Source: a bacterium (GTDB lineage Bacteria; Patescibacteria; Microgenomatia; Levybacterales; UBA12049). From it: a stretch of 64,000 nucleotides of DNA. Location: positions 76,643 through 140,642 of the forward strand of contig JAJYDJ010000004.1 in NCBI GenBank assembly GCA_021777565.1. The letters run 5' to 3'. Positions 15,896 to 24,566 of the stretch are shown in pieces (the first letter of the stretch is position 1; every line of letters begins with the position of its first letter). A model generated the notes under the pieces. It was not told where the DNA came from. It ran no database searches and saw only the letters and a program-made list of their open reading frames with translations. Made by a program: the position numbers and the translations under genes.

Positions 15896-17298
15896 TGCGT
15901 GATACTGTGTAACCTCTCCAGTGCGTCTTCTTTTTTCAACAGTGCCAACACCTCAGGCAGTGGCAGCCCTTGCTCTCGCCCTGTCATGAGTTTATAGACA
16001 ACTGCACCTTTGATCTTTTGCTCTGAGATCAGCTCCCTAATAGCAGAGAGGATAGACTCTTTTGACCAGTCAGACAGTGCTTCAAACTTGTCAGACAATG
16101 CCTTGGCGAGTCCTTTTTCAGCTTCAGTGAAGGTAGCCTCGGCTGGGGTCACCAGATCCTTAAAATCTTTCAATGTCTTCATTCTGGTCTGTGCCAGGGC
16201 AATAATTTCAAAAAGAATGGCTTCATACTCCTTGAAGAATTTTTGCATGTCGGCATCATTTACGTAAAATGCCTGCAACTTCTCAAGCAGCTGCTCACCC
16301 GTGAGCATTCGGATGTACTCACCATTCATCCAGGTAAGCTTATCCAAGTCAAAACGTACACCATTTGATTTGATGTCAAATTTTAATGGATCAAGTTTGA
16401 GCGCGTGAGCAAAATCCATAACAGGGAAAATCTCAATTCCCTGTGGATGATTCCAGACAATATTTGCAAGATAATTCACCACTGCCTCTGGCAAAAATCC
16501 ATTTTCTTTGTAGAACATGACTGATGTATGAGCATGGCGTTTAGACAGTTTTCCTTTCCCATCACTATTAAGAAGAATAGGAATGTGCGCATATACTGGC
16601 ATATCCCATCCGAAATATTTATACAAAAGGACATGTTTCGGGGCTGAAGGAAGCCATTCGGTACCTCGCACTGCATGGGTAATTTGCATTTCATGATCAT
16701 CAACAACCACAGCCAAATGATAGGTTGGGTACCCATCAGATTTCAAAAGTACTTGATCATCAAGTTCGTCACTTTGAAATGTCACAGCACCCACAATTGG
16801 GTCATGAACCACGACCGCTTCATGATCTGGCATCTTCATACGGATAGTGTATGAGAGACCGTCAGCAAGATTTTTTTTAACTTCATCATCCGAAAGGGCA
16901 CGACAGAGACGATCATAGCGAGGAGCTTGGTGATTTTTCTCCTGTTCTTGTCGCATAGTCTCAAGTCTCTCTTTGGTACAAAAACAGCGATAAGCATGCC
17001 CCCCATCAATTAACTGTTGTGCATATTTTTGATAGAGTGGTAATCTTTCTGATTGGCGATACGGTGCGACTGGTCCACCCTCTCGTGGCCCTTCATCTGG
17101 CATCATGCCAACCCAGGCAAGCGTGTCATAAATGACATTTTCTGCTCCCTCAACAAAACGTGTTCTGTCAGTGTCTTCAATACGAAGAAGAAATTTCCCA
17201 CCGTGGGCTCGAGACAAAACAGTATCAAACAAAGCCTGATACACCAGACCCAAATGAGGGAATCCAGTTGGAGATGGAGCAACGCGTGTTCTAACCAT
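15892..17298 (-). CDS. gltX: Glutamyl-tRNA synthetase
   Basis: Charges tRNA-Glu (and, in bacteria that use the amidotransferase route, tRNA-Gln) with glutamate. The class I HIGH motif appears as PTGFPHLG near residue 10-17 and the KMSKS motif as KLSKRH near residue 244. The central FCTKERLE, GTEWLPSAPKH and late anticodon-binding region are present over 468 aa, a normal length. The ATG at 17298 gives the usual MVRTRVAPSPTG start; TATAAT at 17305-17310 lies six bases upstream. First gene of a three-gene operon with PAP2 and dgkA. Confidence 0.95.
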   Translation of the reverse strand: MVRTRVAPSPTGFPHLGLVYQALFDTVLSRAHGGKFLLRIEDTDRTRFVEGAENVIYDTLAWVGMMPDEGPREGGPVAPYRQSERLPLYQKYAQQLIDGGHAYRCFCTKERLETMRQEQEKNHQAPRYDRLCRALSDDEVKKNLADGLSYTIRMKMPDHEAVVVHDPIVGAVTFQSDELDDQVLLKSDGYPTYHLAVVVDDHEMQITHAVRGTEWLPSAPKHVLLYKYFGWDMPVYAHIPILLNSDGKGKLSKRHAHTSVMFYKENGFLPEAVVNYLANIVWNHPQGIEIFPVMDFAHALKLDPLKFDIKSNGVRFDLDKLTWMNGEYIRMLTGEQLLEKLQAFYVNDADMQKFFKEYEAILFEIIALAQTRMKTLKDFKDLVTPAEATFTEAEKGLAKALSDKFEALSDWSKESILSAIRELISEQKIKGAVVYKLMTGREQGLPLPEVLALLKKEDALERLHSITQ

Positions 17299-17337
17299 AT
17301 ATTGATTATAGTCTATTTGTGTGCGTATACTCAATAT

Positions 17338-18411
17338 ATGACTACTCTCAGTCGAGTCGCGGCATTTACGCGAAAAGGCATCTTTATCGGAGGAGGGATT
17401 TTTGGTGGATTACTTGTCATCGCGCTTCTGATCATGATCGGTACCGCTATCAAAAATAAATTCTTCCCAACCCCTCCAGCACCACCAACCGTTGCGTATG
17501 GGCAATTGCCACCAATCCCATTCCCAAGTAGTGCACCAACACAAAACGTTTCTTTTTATATTGATACTATTTCAGGATTTCTCCCATCATTCACTGATAG
17601 ACAAGTGGTATATAAGATTAATCAGCCCCAGACCAATTTGCTTTCGTATCAAAAGGCAAAGGATTTGGCCAGCGCGCTTGGTTTTACTGATACGCCCACC
17701 CAGAAGTCTGATACCGTCTTTTCCTTCGCAAGTACCAATCCGTTTCCTGCCACATTCACGGTAGCTATTGATTCTTTCAATTTCACCCTTGACTCGACCT
17801 ATCTCACAACAGTAAATACTGCCTCTCTTGCCGCAATTCCTGTGGGGCAGGCACCAACCGTAGCCCAAACATTTTTTGACACGGCAAATGCGCTGGGGGA
17901 CAGTGTGGACCTGACCAAGACCCAGACAACCAATCGGATGTATGACCCAACTGGCACTCTTATTCCGGCAGACAAGCCCGATGACACTCAGGTAGCCATT
18001 GTCGATTTTGTGCATCCTGACATGAATAATCTGCCAGCAGTGTATGCGCATCCACCACGTACCAATCTCACCGCAGTCGTCGTCAGTGTGAATGGGAAGC
18101 CAACGGTTATCCAGGCCAATAAATTTACCTATGATTTGGTCAGTGACGCAACGGCCACGTATCCATTGAAATCTGCTCAACAAGCTTTTGATGAATTGCA
18201 AAAAGGCAAAGCGTACATCGCGCAGTATGATGGTAAAAGTACTTCAGTCCCGATCAAGAATGTAAAACTTGCCTATTATTTCCCTGATACCAGTTATGGG
18301 TACGTCGTGCCAGTTGTTGTTTTTTCCAGTGATACGTTTGTGGCATATGTGAATGCCGTTGCAGATAATTGGGTTAGTTCAAGTAGTGCTTCTCTAAGTA
18401 GTCCACAATAG
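17338..18411 (+). CDS. Membrane-anchored extracytoplasmic protein of unknown function
   Basis: From the ATG at 17338 (TATACT at 17326-17331) the product is 357 residues: a basic N-terminus, a membrane helix at about residues 20-40, a proline-rich linker (PPAPPTV) and a large outside domain with many Thr/Ser/Asp and alternating beta strands. Segments such as AKDLASALGF and AQQAFDELQKGKAY look like small helical elements between beta-sheets. I see no catalytic motif. The longer frame upstream overlaps gltX and is not credible. The 3' end overlaps the converging carboxypeptidase gene by 38 bp. Confidence 0.7.
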   Translation: MTTLSRVAAFTRKGIFIGGGIFGGLLVIALLIMIGTAIKNKFFPTPPAPPTVAYGQLPPIPFPSSAPTQNVSFYIDTISGFLPSFTDRQVVYKINQPQTNLLSYQKAKDLASALGFTDTPTQKSDTVFSFASTNPFPATFTVAIDSFNFTLDSTYLTTVNTASLAAIPVGQAPTVAQTFFDTANALGDSVDLTKTQTTNRMYDPTGTLIPADKPDDTQVAIVDFVHPDMNNLPAVYAHPPRTNLTAVVVSVNGKPTVIQANKFTYDLVSDATATYPLKSAQQAFDELQKGKAYIAQYDGKSTSVPIKNVKLAYYFPDTSYGYVVPVVVFSSDTFVAYVNAVADNWVSSSSASLSSPQ

Positions 18412-19252
18412 TTTTGGTGTCCGCAAATCGATCATCACTTTTCATTACCGTAATAATAATGGTATGACCTCTCAAGGGCAGTGAGGTAACAAGTACTTCT
18501 TTGGCGCCCTCCGTTGTTCCTGTCTTGAGGCCATTGATCCCTTTATAGCCAAGCAGCAGATTGGTATTAACAAGTTTTACCATGCCAATTCCATCAACAG
18601 GAATCGTGGCAGATTGGATACTCGCGATATGGGCAATTGCTTTATTCTCAACAAAAACTGAGGCAATATGGGTTAATTCTTGTGCCGTGGTATAGCCGCT
18701 ATCATCTTCCAGTCCTGCTGGGTCAGCAAAGGTTGTACGTTCCAGATGCAGCTCTCGTGCTTTATCATTCATGGCCTGAATAAAGGCAGGCTTGCCTCCG
18801 GGGTAATTATCAGCAACAGCCTGTGCGACATCATTGGCAGAGGGCAGCAGCATGGCATAGAGCGCATGTTCAAAAGTTAATCTGTCACCTGGTTTGAGCC
18901 CAATCATGACCCCTTCAGTCCCGGCATGACTTGCCACGATCGTATCCGTGAATTTGAAATACGAACTGGCGACAAGAATACTCATGAGTTTGGTTGTGGA
19001 GGCGGCAGAGAATCGATACTGTGCATTTTTTGCTCCCAGAATTCTTCCATTGGTCGTATCCAGAACATAGATTGCTTGTCCTGAGAGAGTATCAAGAGGG
19101 AGAGCAAGTGAGGGGGTTGGGGAAGGGGACATGACTGAAACTTTTTTGGTTATTTTGGACGGCGCATGGGCAATCGAGGTAAAGACGAGTGCACACGTGA
19201 CACCGCCAAGAAGGACTAATCCACTGACACGAACAATTGCCGAGATAGTCAT
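18374..19252 (-). CDS. D-alanyl-D-alanine carboxypeptidase (S11/PBP5 family)
   Basis: The 292-residue protein has an N-terminal signal/anchor and the three active-site motifs of S11 serine peptidases: STTK near residue 85 (S-x-x-K nucleophile), SAND near residue 138 and KTG near residue 245 (GLKTGTTEGA). It trims the terminal D-alanine from peptidoglycan stem peptides outside the membrane. The C-terminal domain of PBP5 is missing, as in many short S11 enzymes. A second, longer S11 enzyme is at 56133-57089. Four bases separate it from aspS. Confidence 0.92.
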   Translation of the reverse strand: MTISAIVRVSGLVLLGGVTCALVFTSIAHAPSKITKKVSVMSPSPTPSLALPLDTLSGQAIYVLDTTNGRILGAKNAQYRFSAASTTKLMSILVASSYFKFTDTIVASHAGTEGVMIGLKPGDRLTFEHALYAMLLPSANDVAQAVADNYPGGKPAFIQAMNDKARELHLERTTFADPAGLEDDSGYTTAQELTHIASVFVENKAIAHIASIQSATIPVDGIGMVKLVNTNLLLGYKGINGLKTGTTEGAKEVLVTSLPLRGHTIIITVMKSDDRFADTKTIVDYLEKHYLN

Positions 19253-19256
19253 GAAG

Positions 19257-20603
19257 TTATTGTTTCACTTCGTTGAGACGAATATCAATGCGTTCCATAT
19301 CGCGAGGGAACATAGAAGCCTCACGAATATTTTTCAATTGGAGTATCTGCATGGTGATGCGCTCGGCCCCAAATGCAAATCCGCCTTCTGGTGGCACACC
19401 ATAGGAAAATGCTTCCAAAAACATTGAGATTTTTGCAGGGTCCATCTTCCACTCCTTCACCTGCTCGAGCAGTTGATCATAGTCATTCACTCTTCTGCCA
19501 CCTGATAACCATTCAATTCCACGACAGAGAAGATCCATGCCTTCGTTGTATTCGGGATCTTCAGGATTTGGATAGACATAGAATGGCTTTTTCTTGGTTG
19601 GATAGCCATAGACAAAAACAAAATCTGATCCTGTCTCTTCTTTGACGATGGCACACAGTTCTCGTTCATCCTCAGGATTAAGATCTTTTTCGTCTCTGAC
19701 ATCTCGTCCAGAGTGATCAAAAATCTTTTGCTGTGCTTCACGAAGACTCATGGTTGGGGTCTCATCTAACATGACCGGAAGAGTAGTCTGAAACAATTCT
19801 AGCTCTTTGGCGCACTTTTCACCAACTTGCTTGAGAATATATCTGACCGTTGCGGCTGCCATATCACGCACTTCTGTCCATGACTCAATAAAACCCATTT
19901 CAGCATCCAGTGAGACAACTTCGGTCAAGTGACGAGTCGTCACACTTGGCTCAGCGCGAAAGATTTTGTTTACAGAAAAGACTCTCTCAAACGCACTCAT
20001 CACAATCTGCTTATACAGCTGTGGACTCTGCGTCAAGTATGCTTTGTGGTCAAAATATTCGATCTGAAATACTTCAGAACCACCTTCTGCGACTGCTGGA
20101 GTAATGCATGGAGCCTGAAATTCAAAGAACTCTTGAGATTTTAAGAATTCTCTAAACGCATCGATAACCACTGCCTGCACTTTGAAAATAGCTTGGACTC
20201 GTGGATGTCTGAGGGTGAGACCACGATGATCAAGCATGGTTGGAAGTTCAAGATTAAGCTCACTATCTCCCATGTCAAAAGGCAGGGGAGCCGCTTTGGC
20301 AAGAATAGTAATGCCATGTGCCTCTAGTTCTACCGTGCCGGTAACAAGTTTAGGATTGATAAGTTTTTCTGGGCGAGCATTTACTTTCCCTGAGATCTCA
20401 ACCACGTATTCACTTTTGACTTCACTGGCTACGTTGTACGCTTCTTCTGAGACTTGGGGAAGTACCACGACCTGCATCACTCCAGAGCGATCACGAACAT
20501 CAAGAAAAATAATTTTCCCATGGTCACGACGAACGTGCACCCATCCTTTGATAGTAACTTCTTCGCCAACTTTTTCAACAGTTTGTGCGATCAATGTACG
20601 CAT
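19257..20603 (-). CDS. aspS: Aspartyl-tRNA synthetase, short archaeal-type
   Basis: The 448-residue protein has an N-terminal OB anticodon-binding domain (KGWVHVRRDHGKIIFLDVRDRSGVMQVV) joined to a class II catalytic domain with FRAEPSVTTRHLTEV (motif 2) and GFAFGAERITMQIL (motif 3). It lacks the large insertion of the usual bacterial AspRS (about 590 aa) and matches the archaeal/eukaryal type, which is often non-discriminating and then charges tRNA-Asn as well. The ATG at 20603 gives the common MRTLIAQT start. Confidence 0.92.
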   Translation of the reverse strand: MRTLIAQTVEKVGEEVTIKGWVHVRRDHGKIIFLDVRDRSGVMQVVVLPQVSEEAYNVASEVKSEYVVEISGKVNARPEKLINPKLVTGTVELEAHGITILAKAAPLPFDMGDSELNLELPTMLDHRGLTLRHPRVQAIFKVQAVVIDAFREFLKSQEFFEFQAPCITPAVAEGGSEVFQIEYFDHKAYLTQSPQLYKQIVMSAFERVFSVNKIFRAEPSVTTRHLTEVVSLDAEMGFIESWTEVRDMAAATVRYILKQVGEKCAKELELFQTTLPVMLDETPTMSLREAQQKIFDHSGRDVRDEKDLNPEDERELCAIVKEETGSDFVFVYGYPTKKKPFYVYPNPEDPEYNEGMDLLCRGIEWLSGGRRVNDYDQLLEQVKEWKMDPAKISMFLEAFSYGVPPEGGFAFGAERITMQILQLKNIREASMFPRDMERIDIRLNEVKQ

Positions 20604-20635
20604 GATGATATTGTACCGCAAGGGGAGCCTGATTG

Positions 20636-22270
20636 CTATATCTGAATGTCTTTAAGAAGAAGCTGAAGATTTTTTCGTCCATTCCATACATTTTCTTGCA
20701 CACTATACACGATTTGGCATGCATCACCACTATGAAGTGTTTTACATTTCTCCGCCATGCCAAATCCAACACTATCAATAGTACTGCCATCTTTTCTCAA
20801 TGTTATTTTGATATGTGTTTTATCTTTCCCAATGGTGCGTAGATCATCAACAATAACATCACTCACAAAAAGTGGTTCAGGATTAGCAAGACCAAATGGG
20901 GCAAGCGTCTGCACATTGTCATACAACGTCTGAGAGACCAGAGCAAAAGGGAGTGCACAATCAATGATGAGTTCTTTTTCATACGTTACTTGTATCCCTT
21001 CTTTTGCAATAAGTGCCTCCATGAGCTTTTTTACTTCTTCTACTTTTTCAGGCAACAGAGAAAACCCTGCTGCCATGGGGTGACCACCGGCATTGAGCAA
21101 ATGTTCTTCCTGTGTTCTGATAAAGGAAATAATGTCAAACCCATCCACACTTCTAGCGGAAGCCTTGGCTACCAATTCTTTTTTGGTGATAACGATAGCA
21201 GGCTTATGAAACGCTTCCACCAGTCGTCCTGCAACGAGTCCAATAATGCCTTCCTCGTATTCACCGACATGAATAATGATCTGTTTTTCGCTCCCTGACC
21301 GTTTCACTTCCTCTACTGCCTGCATGGCCGCTGCCTGCATGAGAAGTTGTCTACCACGGTTAGTCTCTCCCAGAAGGTGTGCTAGGTCGCGTGCTTTCCC
21401 AGGATTTTTAGTACACAGCAGACGCAGACTATCCATCGCACTCTCAAGCCTCCCCATGGCATTAAGTCTCGGGGCAATAATATGGCCAATTTCATACACA
21501 TCTATCCGGCTCGGGTCTTCTATCCCTGCTTCTTTGAATAATTCTTGCAGTCCTACGCGTTTGGTTTTTCTCAACGTTGGCAGTCCGTGAAACACTATGG
21601 CACGATTGGGGCCACTCAGGGGCATAAGATCAGAGATAGTTGAGAGCGTGAGTAAGTCTAAATACGTCTCTTTTGCAGAAGAATCTAGCGATTGTGCGAG
21701 TACCCATCCGACACCAGCGCCACAGATATCCAGTGTATGAATAATGGCATATGCATCAGGAAGTGTATCTGACAGTTCATGGTGATCGGTCACGATCACA
21801 TCAATGCCGAGGCTATTGGCAAAAGCGACTGCCGGGTGAGCCATGATACCGTTATCGACCGTAATGATCAGACTGCAGTCTTGTAGCTTTTCTTGTTTTT
21901 TTATATTCTCAATACCGGCAAGAGACAGTCCATACCCTTCTTCAGAGCGAAGTGGAATATATGGGTGCACATTGGCACCAAGCCCGTGCAGTGCTTCCCA
22001 GAGAATGGCAGTACCGGTGACCCCATCCACATCATAGTCACCATAAATCACAATAGTTTCTTTTTTCTCTATGGCTTTTTTTATCCTATCCTGTGCCTTT
22101 TTGAGTTGGGTGAGATTAACATGCAGTTTCTCAGGAGTTAGATCATCAAGAGTCGGATGCAAGAAATCTGCTTTTTCTGCCTCAGTATTGATATGTCGAT
22201 TTGCCAAAAGAAGCGGCACAGTGTCACTTATGTGTAAGTTAGATAATTCGTTGAGTATTTTCCATTTCAT
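20636..22270 (-). CDS. recJ: Single-stranded-DNA-specific exonuclease RecJ
   Basis: RecJ digests single-stranded DNA 5' to 3' in recombination and repair. The DHH phosphoesterase motifs are visible: VIYGDYDVDGVTG (motif I), the aspartate in VDNGI, VTDHHELS (motif III, the DHH) and the HAGG-like AGGHPMAAGFS of the DHHA1 domain. The C-terminal OB-fold part is present, giving 544 aa, near the family norm. Located 32 bp upstream of aspS on the same strand, probably one transcript. Confidence 0.95.
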   Translation of the reverse strand: MKWKILNELSNLHISDTVPLLLANRHINTEAEKADFLHPTLDDLTPEKLHVNLTQLKKAQDRIKKAIEKKETIVIYGDYDVDGVTGTAILWEALHGLGANVHPYIPLRSEEGYGLSLAGIENIKKQEKLQDCSLIITVDNGIMAHPAVAFANSLGIDVIVTDHHELSDTLPDAYAIIHTLDICGAGVGWVLAQSLDSSAKETYLDLLTLSTISDLMPLSGPNRAIVFHGLPTLRKTKRVGLQELFKEAGIEDPSRIDVYEIGHIIAPRLNAMGRLESAMDSLRLLCTKNPGKARDLAHLLGETNRGRQLLMQAAAMQAVEEVKRSGSEKQIIIHVGEYEEGIIGLVAGRLVEAFHKPAIVITKKELVAKASARSVDGFDIISFIRTQEEHLLNAGGHPMAAGFSLLPEKVEEVKKLMEALIAKEGIQVTYEKELIIDCALPFALVSQTLYDNVQTLAPFGLANPEPLFVSDVIVDDLRTIGKDKTHIKITLRKDGSTIDSVGFGMAEKCKTLHSGDACQIVYSVQENVWNGRKNLQLLLKDIQI

Positions 22271-22296
22271 GAATGCTATAATTTTATCAGAGACCT

Positions 22297-23661
22297 ATGA
22301 AATTCACTATTCCAGAACCAGTGATCGCATTATATACCACACTCGCTGACGCGGGATATGAGGTATATTTGGTCGGAGGATGTGTGAGGGATTTACTGCT
22401 TAACCAACAACCAAAAGATTGGGACTTCACGACTAATGCAACACCTGAGGAGATACTGAAAGTCTTTCCCGATGGATTTTATGATAATGCCTTTGGAACG
22501 GTTGGGGTACCACAACAGACTGAAGAGAAAGAAATAGTAGAAATTACGACATTTCGAACCGAGCGTGAATATAGTGATAACCGTCACCCCAGCTCAGTGG
22601 CCTGGGGGAAAACCATTGAGGAAGATCTTGAAAGACGAGACTTCACGATCAATTCTATGGCGCTTCATAAAAAGGACGGAGATTGGGAGCTGATTGACCC
22701 TCACCATGGCCAAGAAGATCTAGAGAAACAATTGGTACGTGCCGTTGGCAATCCTTCAGAGCGCTTTAAAGAAGATGCACTCAGACTCATGCGCGCCGTG
22801 CGATTTGCGACACGATTTGGATTTCAAATAGAGAAAGATACGTGGGACGCCATCAAGACAGATGCCGCACTGCTGCCAATGATAGCCTCGGAGCGTGTCA
22901 GAGATGAGCTGATGAAGATACTGGCAACTGACTATCCGTATGAAGGGATCATGATGCTTAAAAATGCGGGACTACTGGTCCATATTCTGCCAGAACTTCT
23001 GGAAGGGGAGCGCCTCTCACAAGCACGTCCTGGCAGACATCATATTTATGACGTCTTTGAACACAACGTGTTATCAATGAAACTCTGCCCGAGTACCGAT
23101 CCGTTGGTACGATTTGCCACGCTGATTCATGACGTGGGCAAGTCACGGGTCGTGGGGTCAGATCAGAATGGACTGGTGATTTTTTACAATCACGAAGTGA
23201 TGGGCGCACGTATGGCGTATGAAATCTGCCAACGTCTGCATTTCTCTAAAGTTGAGAGAGATAAAGTAGTCAAACTCGTCAGATGGCACATGTTTAGTGT
23301 GGATGAGCACCAGACGGATGCGGCAATTAGACGATTTATCAGACGTGTAGGTGTTGATAATGTACAAGATATTCTTGATCTACGTATTGGAGACAGATTG
23401 GGCAGTGGCATACCAGAGCATAAAGCAGAAAGTTGGAGACTCAAAGAATACAAAGAAAGGATTGCAAAGGAACTTGGTCCAAAACCGTTTAGCATTACTG
23501 ACATGGCAATTGATGGCAATGACATTATGAAAGAACTAAATATCAAACCAGGACCCGAAATTGGGAGAATTCTTAAGACACTTTTTGAAGAAGTAGATGA
23601 AGATTTATCTAAAAATACGCGTGAATTCCTGCTTGAGAGAGTCAAAGAGTTACAAAAATAG
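22297..23661 (+). CDS. cca: CCA tRNA nucleotidyltransferase with HD domain
   Basis: Adds or repairs the CCA end of tRNAs, which is needed here because tRNA-Arg, tRNA-Pro and tRNA-Leu in this window lack an encoded CCA. The class II head is clear: LVGGCVRDLLLNQQPKDWDFTTNA (G-G-x-V-R-D and D-x-D), then RRDFTINSMA and the ERFKEDALRLMRAVRFATRFGF block. An HD domain follows (HDVGKS near residue 277), probably a phosphohydrolase for 2',3'-cyclic or 2' phosphates. 454 aa. TATAAT at 22277-22282. Confidence 0.95.
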   Translation: MKFTIPEPVIALYTTLADAGYEVYLVGGCVRDLLLNQQPKDWDFTTNATPEEILKVFPDGFYDNAFGTVGVPQQTEEKEIVEITTFRTEREYSDNRHPSSVAWGKTIEEDLERRDFTINSMALHKKDGDWELIDPHHGQEDLEKQLVRAVGNPSERFKEDALRLMRAVRFATRFGFQIEKDTWDAIKTDAALLPMIASERVRDELMKILATDYPYEGIMMLKNAGLLVHILPELLEGERLSQARPGRHHIYDVFEHNVLSMKLCPSTDPLVRFATLIHDVGKSRVVGSDQNGLVIFYNHEVMGARMAYEICQRLHFSKVERDKVVKLVRWHMFSVDEHQTDAAIRRFIRRVGVDNVQDILDLRIGDRLGSGIPEHKAESWRLKEYKERIAKELGPKPFSITDMAIDGNDIMKELNIKPGPEIGRILKTLFEEVDEDLSKNTREFLLERVKELQK

Positions 23662-23665
23662 GCAC

Positions 23666-23727
23666 AAAAAAAGCCCCTTGCGGAGCTCCCTTTGCATCTC
23701 TTGCGAGATATGTCTTATTGCTAAGAC
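23666..23727 (-). ncRNA. Candidate small RNA: three GCAA-capped hairpins with terminator
   Basis: On the minus strand, starting at 23727, three hairpins follow one another: GTCTTA-GCAA-TAAGAC (23727-23712), ATCTC-GCAA-GAGAT (23709-23696) and AGCTCC-GCAA-GGGGCT (23687-23672), which runs straight into seven Us (23672-23666), a Rho-independent terminator. All loops are GNRA tetraloops on this strand. The third stem has a G-U pair on this strand but an A-C mismatch on the other, which fixes the direction. A strong promoter predicts the start at the first hairpin base. Not a family I recognise. It ends against the cca stop codon, in the opposite direction. Confidence 0.7.
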
Positions 23728-23733
23728 TTTTGT

Positions 23734-23762
23734 AGTATATCATGTTGCTGATAATCCGTCAA
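23734..23762 (-). promoter_or_regulatory. Promoter of the three-hairpin RNA
   Basis: TTGACG (23757-23762) and TATACT (23734-23739) on the minus strand are exactly 17 bases apart. The expected start, seven bases after the -10 box, is the G at 23727 that opens the first hairpin. No open reading frame follows, which supports a non-coding transcript. Confidence 0.75.
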
Positions 23763-23817
23763 CACCTAATTTGATACCACTTGTTATCTCATTATTATTC
23801 TTGTTAGAATAAATCAC

Positions 23818-24438
23818 ATGCAAGAAAAACCAAAACCACAGTGGATTGTTTTTGACATTGGCGGCGTTCTTTTCGATACGCCAAAAGCTTTGCAGACACT
23901 TGCGACCTATGCCGGTGTACCAGTTGATGAACTGACAGACTTCTTCACTCAGTCGACACTGGAAGAAGGGGAACTTGGCGAGATAGGCTTTGCTGATGCG
24001 TGGCTTGATTACTTCAAAAACTTAGGGATTGAGATGGATGCGGAGACCTTCCTGTCTCTCTATATTAGTCCAAATAATTTTGTTCCAGGGACACTGCAAC
24101 TCGCACAAGATTTACACACTGCCGGATACAAGCTCGCGACACTGACCAACTCATGGAAGGGGATCATGCAACGGGACGAACAGATTGAGCCACTGAACGT
24201 CCTTTTTTCATCAATTATCGACAGCTCAGAAATAGGACTTCGAAAACCACACCCTGAGATATTCACCTACACCGAGACACTTCTGAGCGCTAAAGGGCCA
24301 GAACTTTTCTATATCGATGATGCACCTGCCAATGTGGAAGAGGGAGAGAAATTTGGCTGGCAGACCTACAAGTACGATTTATCCAGCGATGAGGGCAAAA
24401 CTGCCAACGAAATCCTGAGGGCACGGCTGTTAGGCTAG
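23818..24438 (+). CDS. HAD-superfamily hydrolase
   Basis: The 206-residue protein has the HAD layout: motif I FDIGGVLFDTP near residue 12 (the second Asp is replaced by Gly, as in the YihX/epoxide-hydrolase-like branch), motif II LTNSWKG near 117, motif III lysine in RKPHPEIF near 142 and motif IV YIDDAPANVEEGEKFGW near 162. The helical cap lies between motifs I and II. Such enzymes remove phosphate from small metabolites; substrate unknown. TAGAAT at 23805-23810 suggests a leaderless start. Confidence 0.85.
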   Translation: MQEKPKPQWIVFDIGGVLFDTPKALQTLATYAGVPVDELTDFFTQSTLEEGELGEIGFADAWLDYFKNLGIEMDAETFLSLYISPNNFVPGTLQLAQDLHTAGYKLATLTNSWKGIMQRDEQIEPLNVLFSSIIDSSEIGLRKPHPEIFTYTETLLSAKGPELFYIDDAPANVEEGEKFGWQTYKYDLSSDEGKTANEILRARLLG

Positions 24439-24481
24439 TTTGCCAACCAAAGTTGAGGGATGGTATAATAGGGACATACTT

Positions 24482-24555
24482 GCGGGTGTAGTTCAATGGT
24501 AGAACACGAGCTTTCCAAGCTTGGTACGAGAGTCCGATTCTCTTCACCCGCTCCA
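24482..24555 (+). tRNA. tRNA-Gly (anticodon TCC)
   Basis: A complete cloverleaf: acceptor stem GCGGGTG/CACCCGC, D arm GTTC/GAAC, anticodon stem CGAGC/GCTTG with loop TTTCCAA (anticodon TCC) and T stem GAGAG/CTCTT. Discriminator T and an encoded CCA complete the 74-nt gene, the only one of the four tRNAs here with CCA. A TATAAT box at 24464-24469 with TTGCCA 18 bases upstream provides the promoter. Confidence 0.95.
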
Positions 24556-24566
24556 AAATAACCAAG

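Noticed and set aside
17053..17337. N-terminal extension of the 17338 gene
   Set aside because: It overlaps gltX on the other strand and lies upstream of the TATACT promoter.
23666..23727. Terminator of cca on the plus strand
   Set aside because: The U-tract and the G-U pair are on the minus strand only, and two further hairpins and a promoter precede it, which points to a separate minus-strand RNA.
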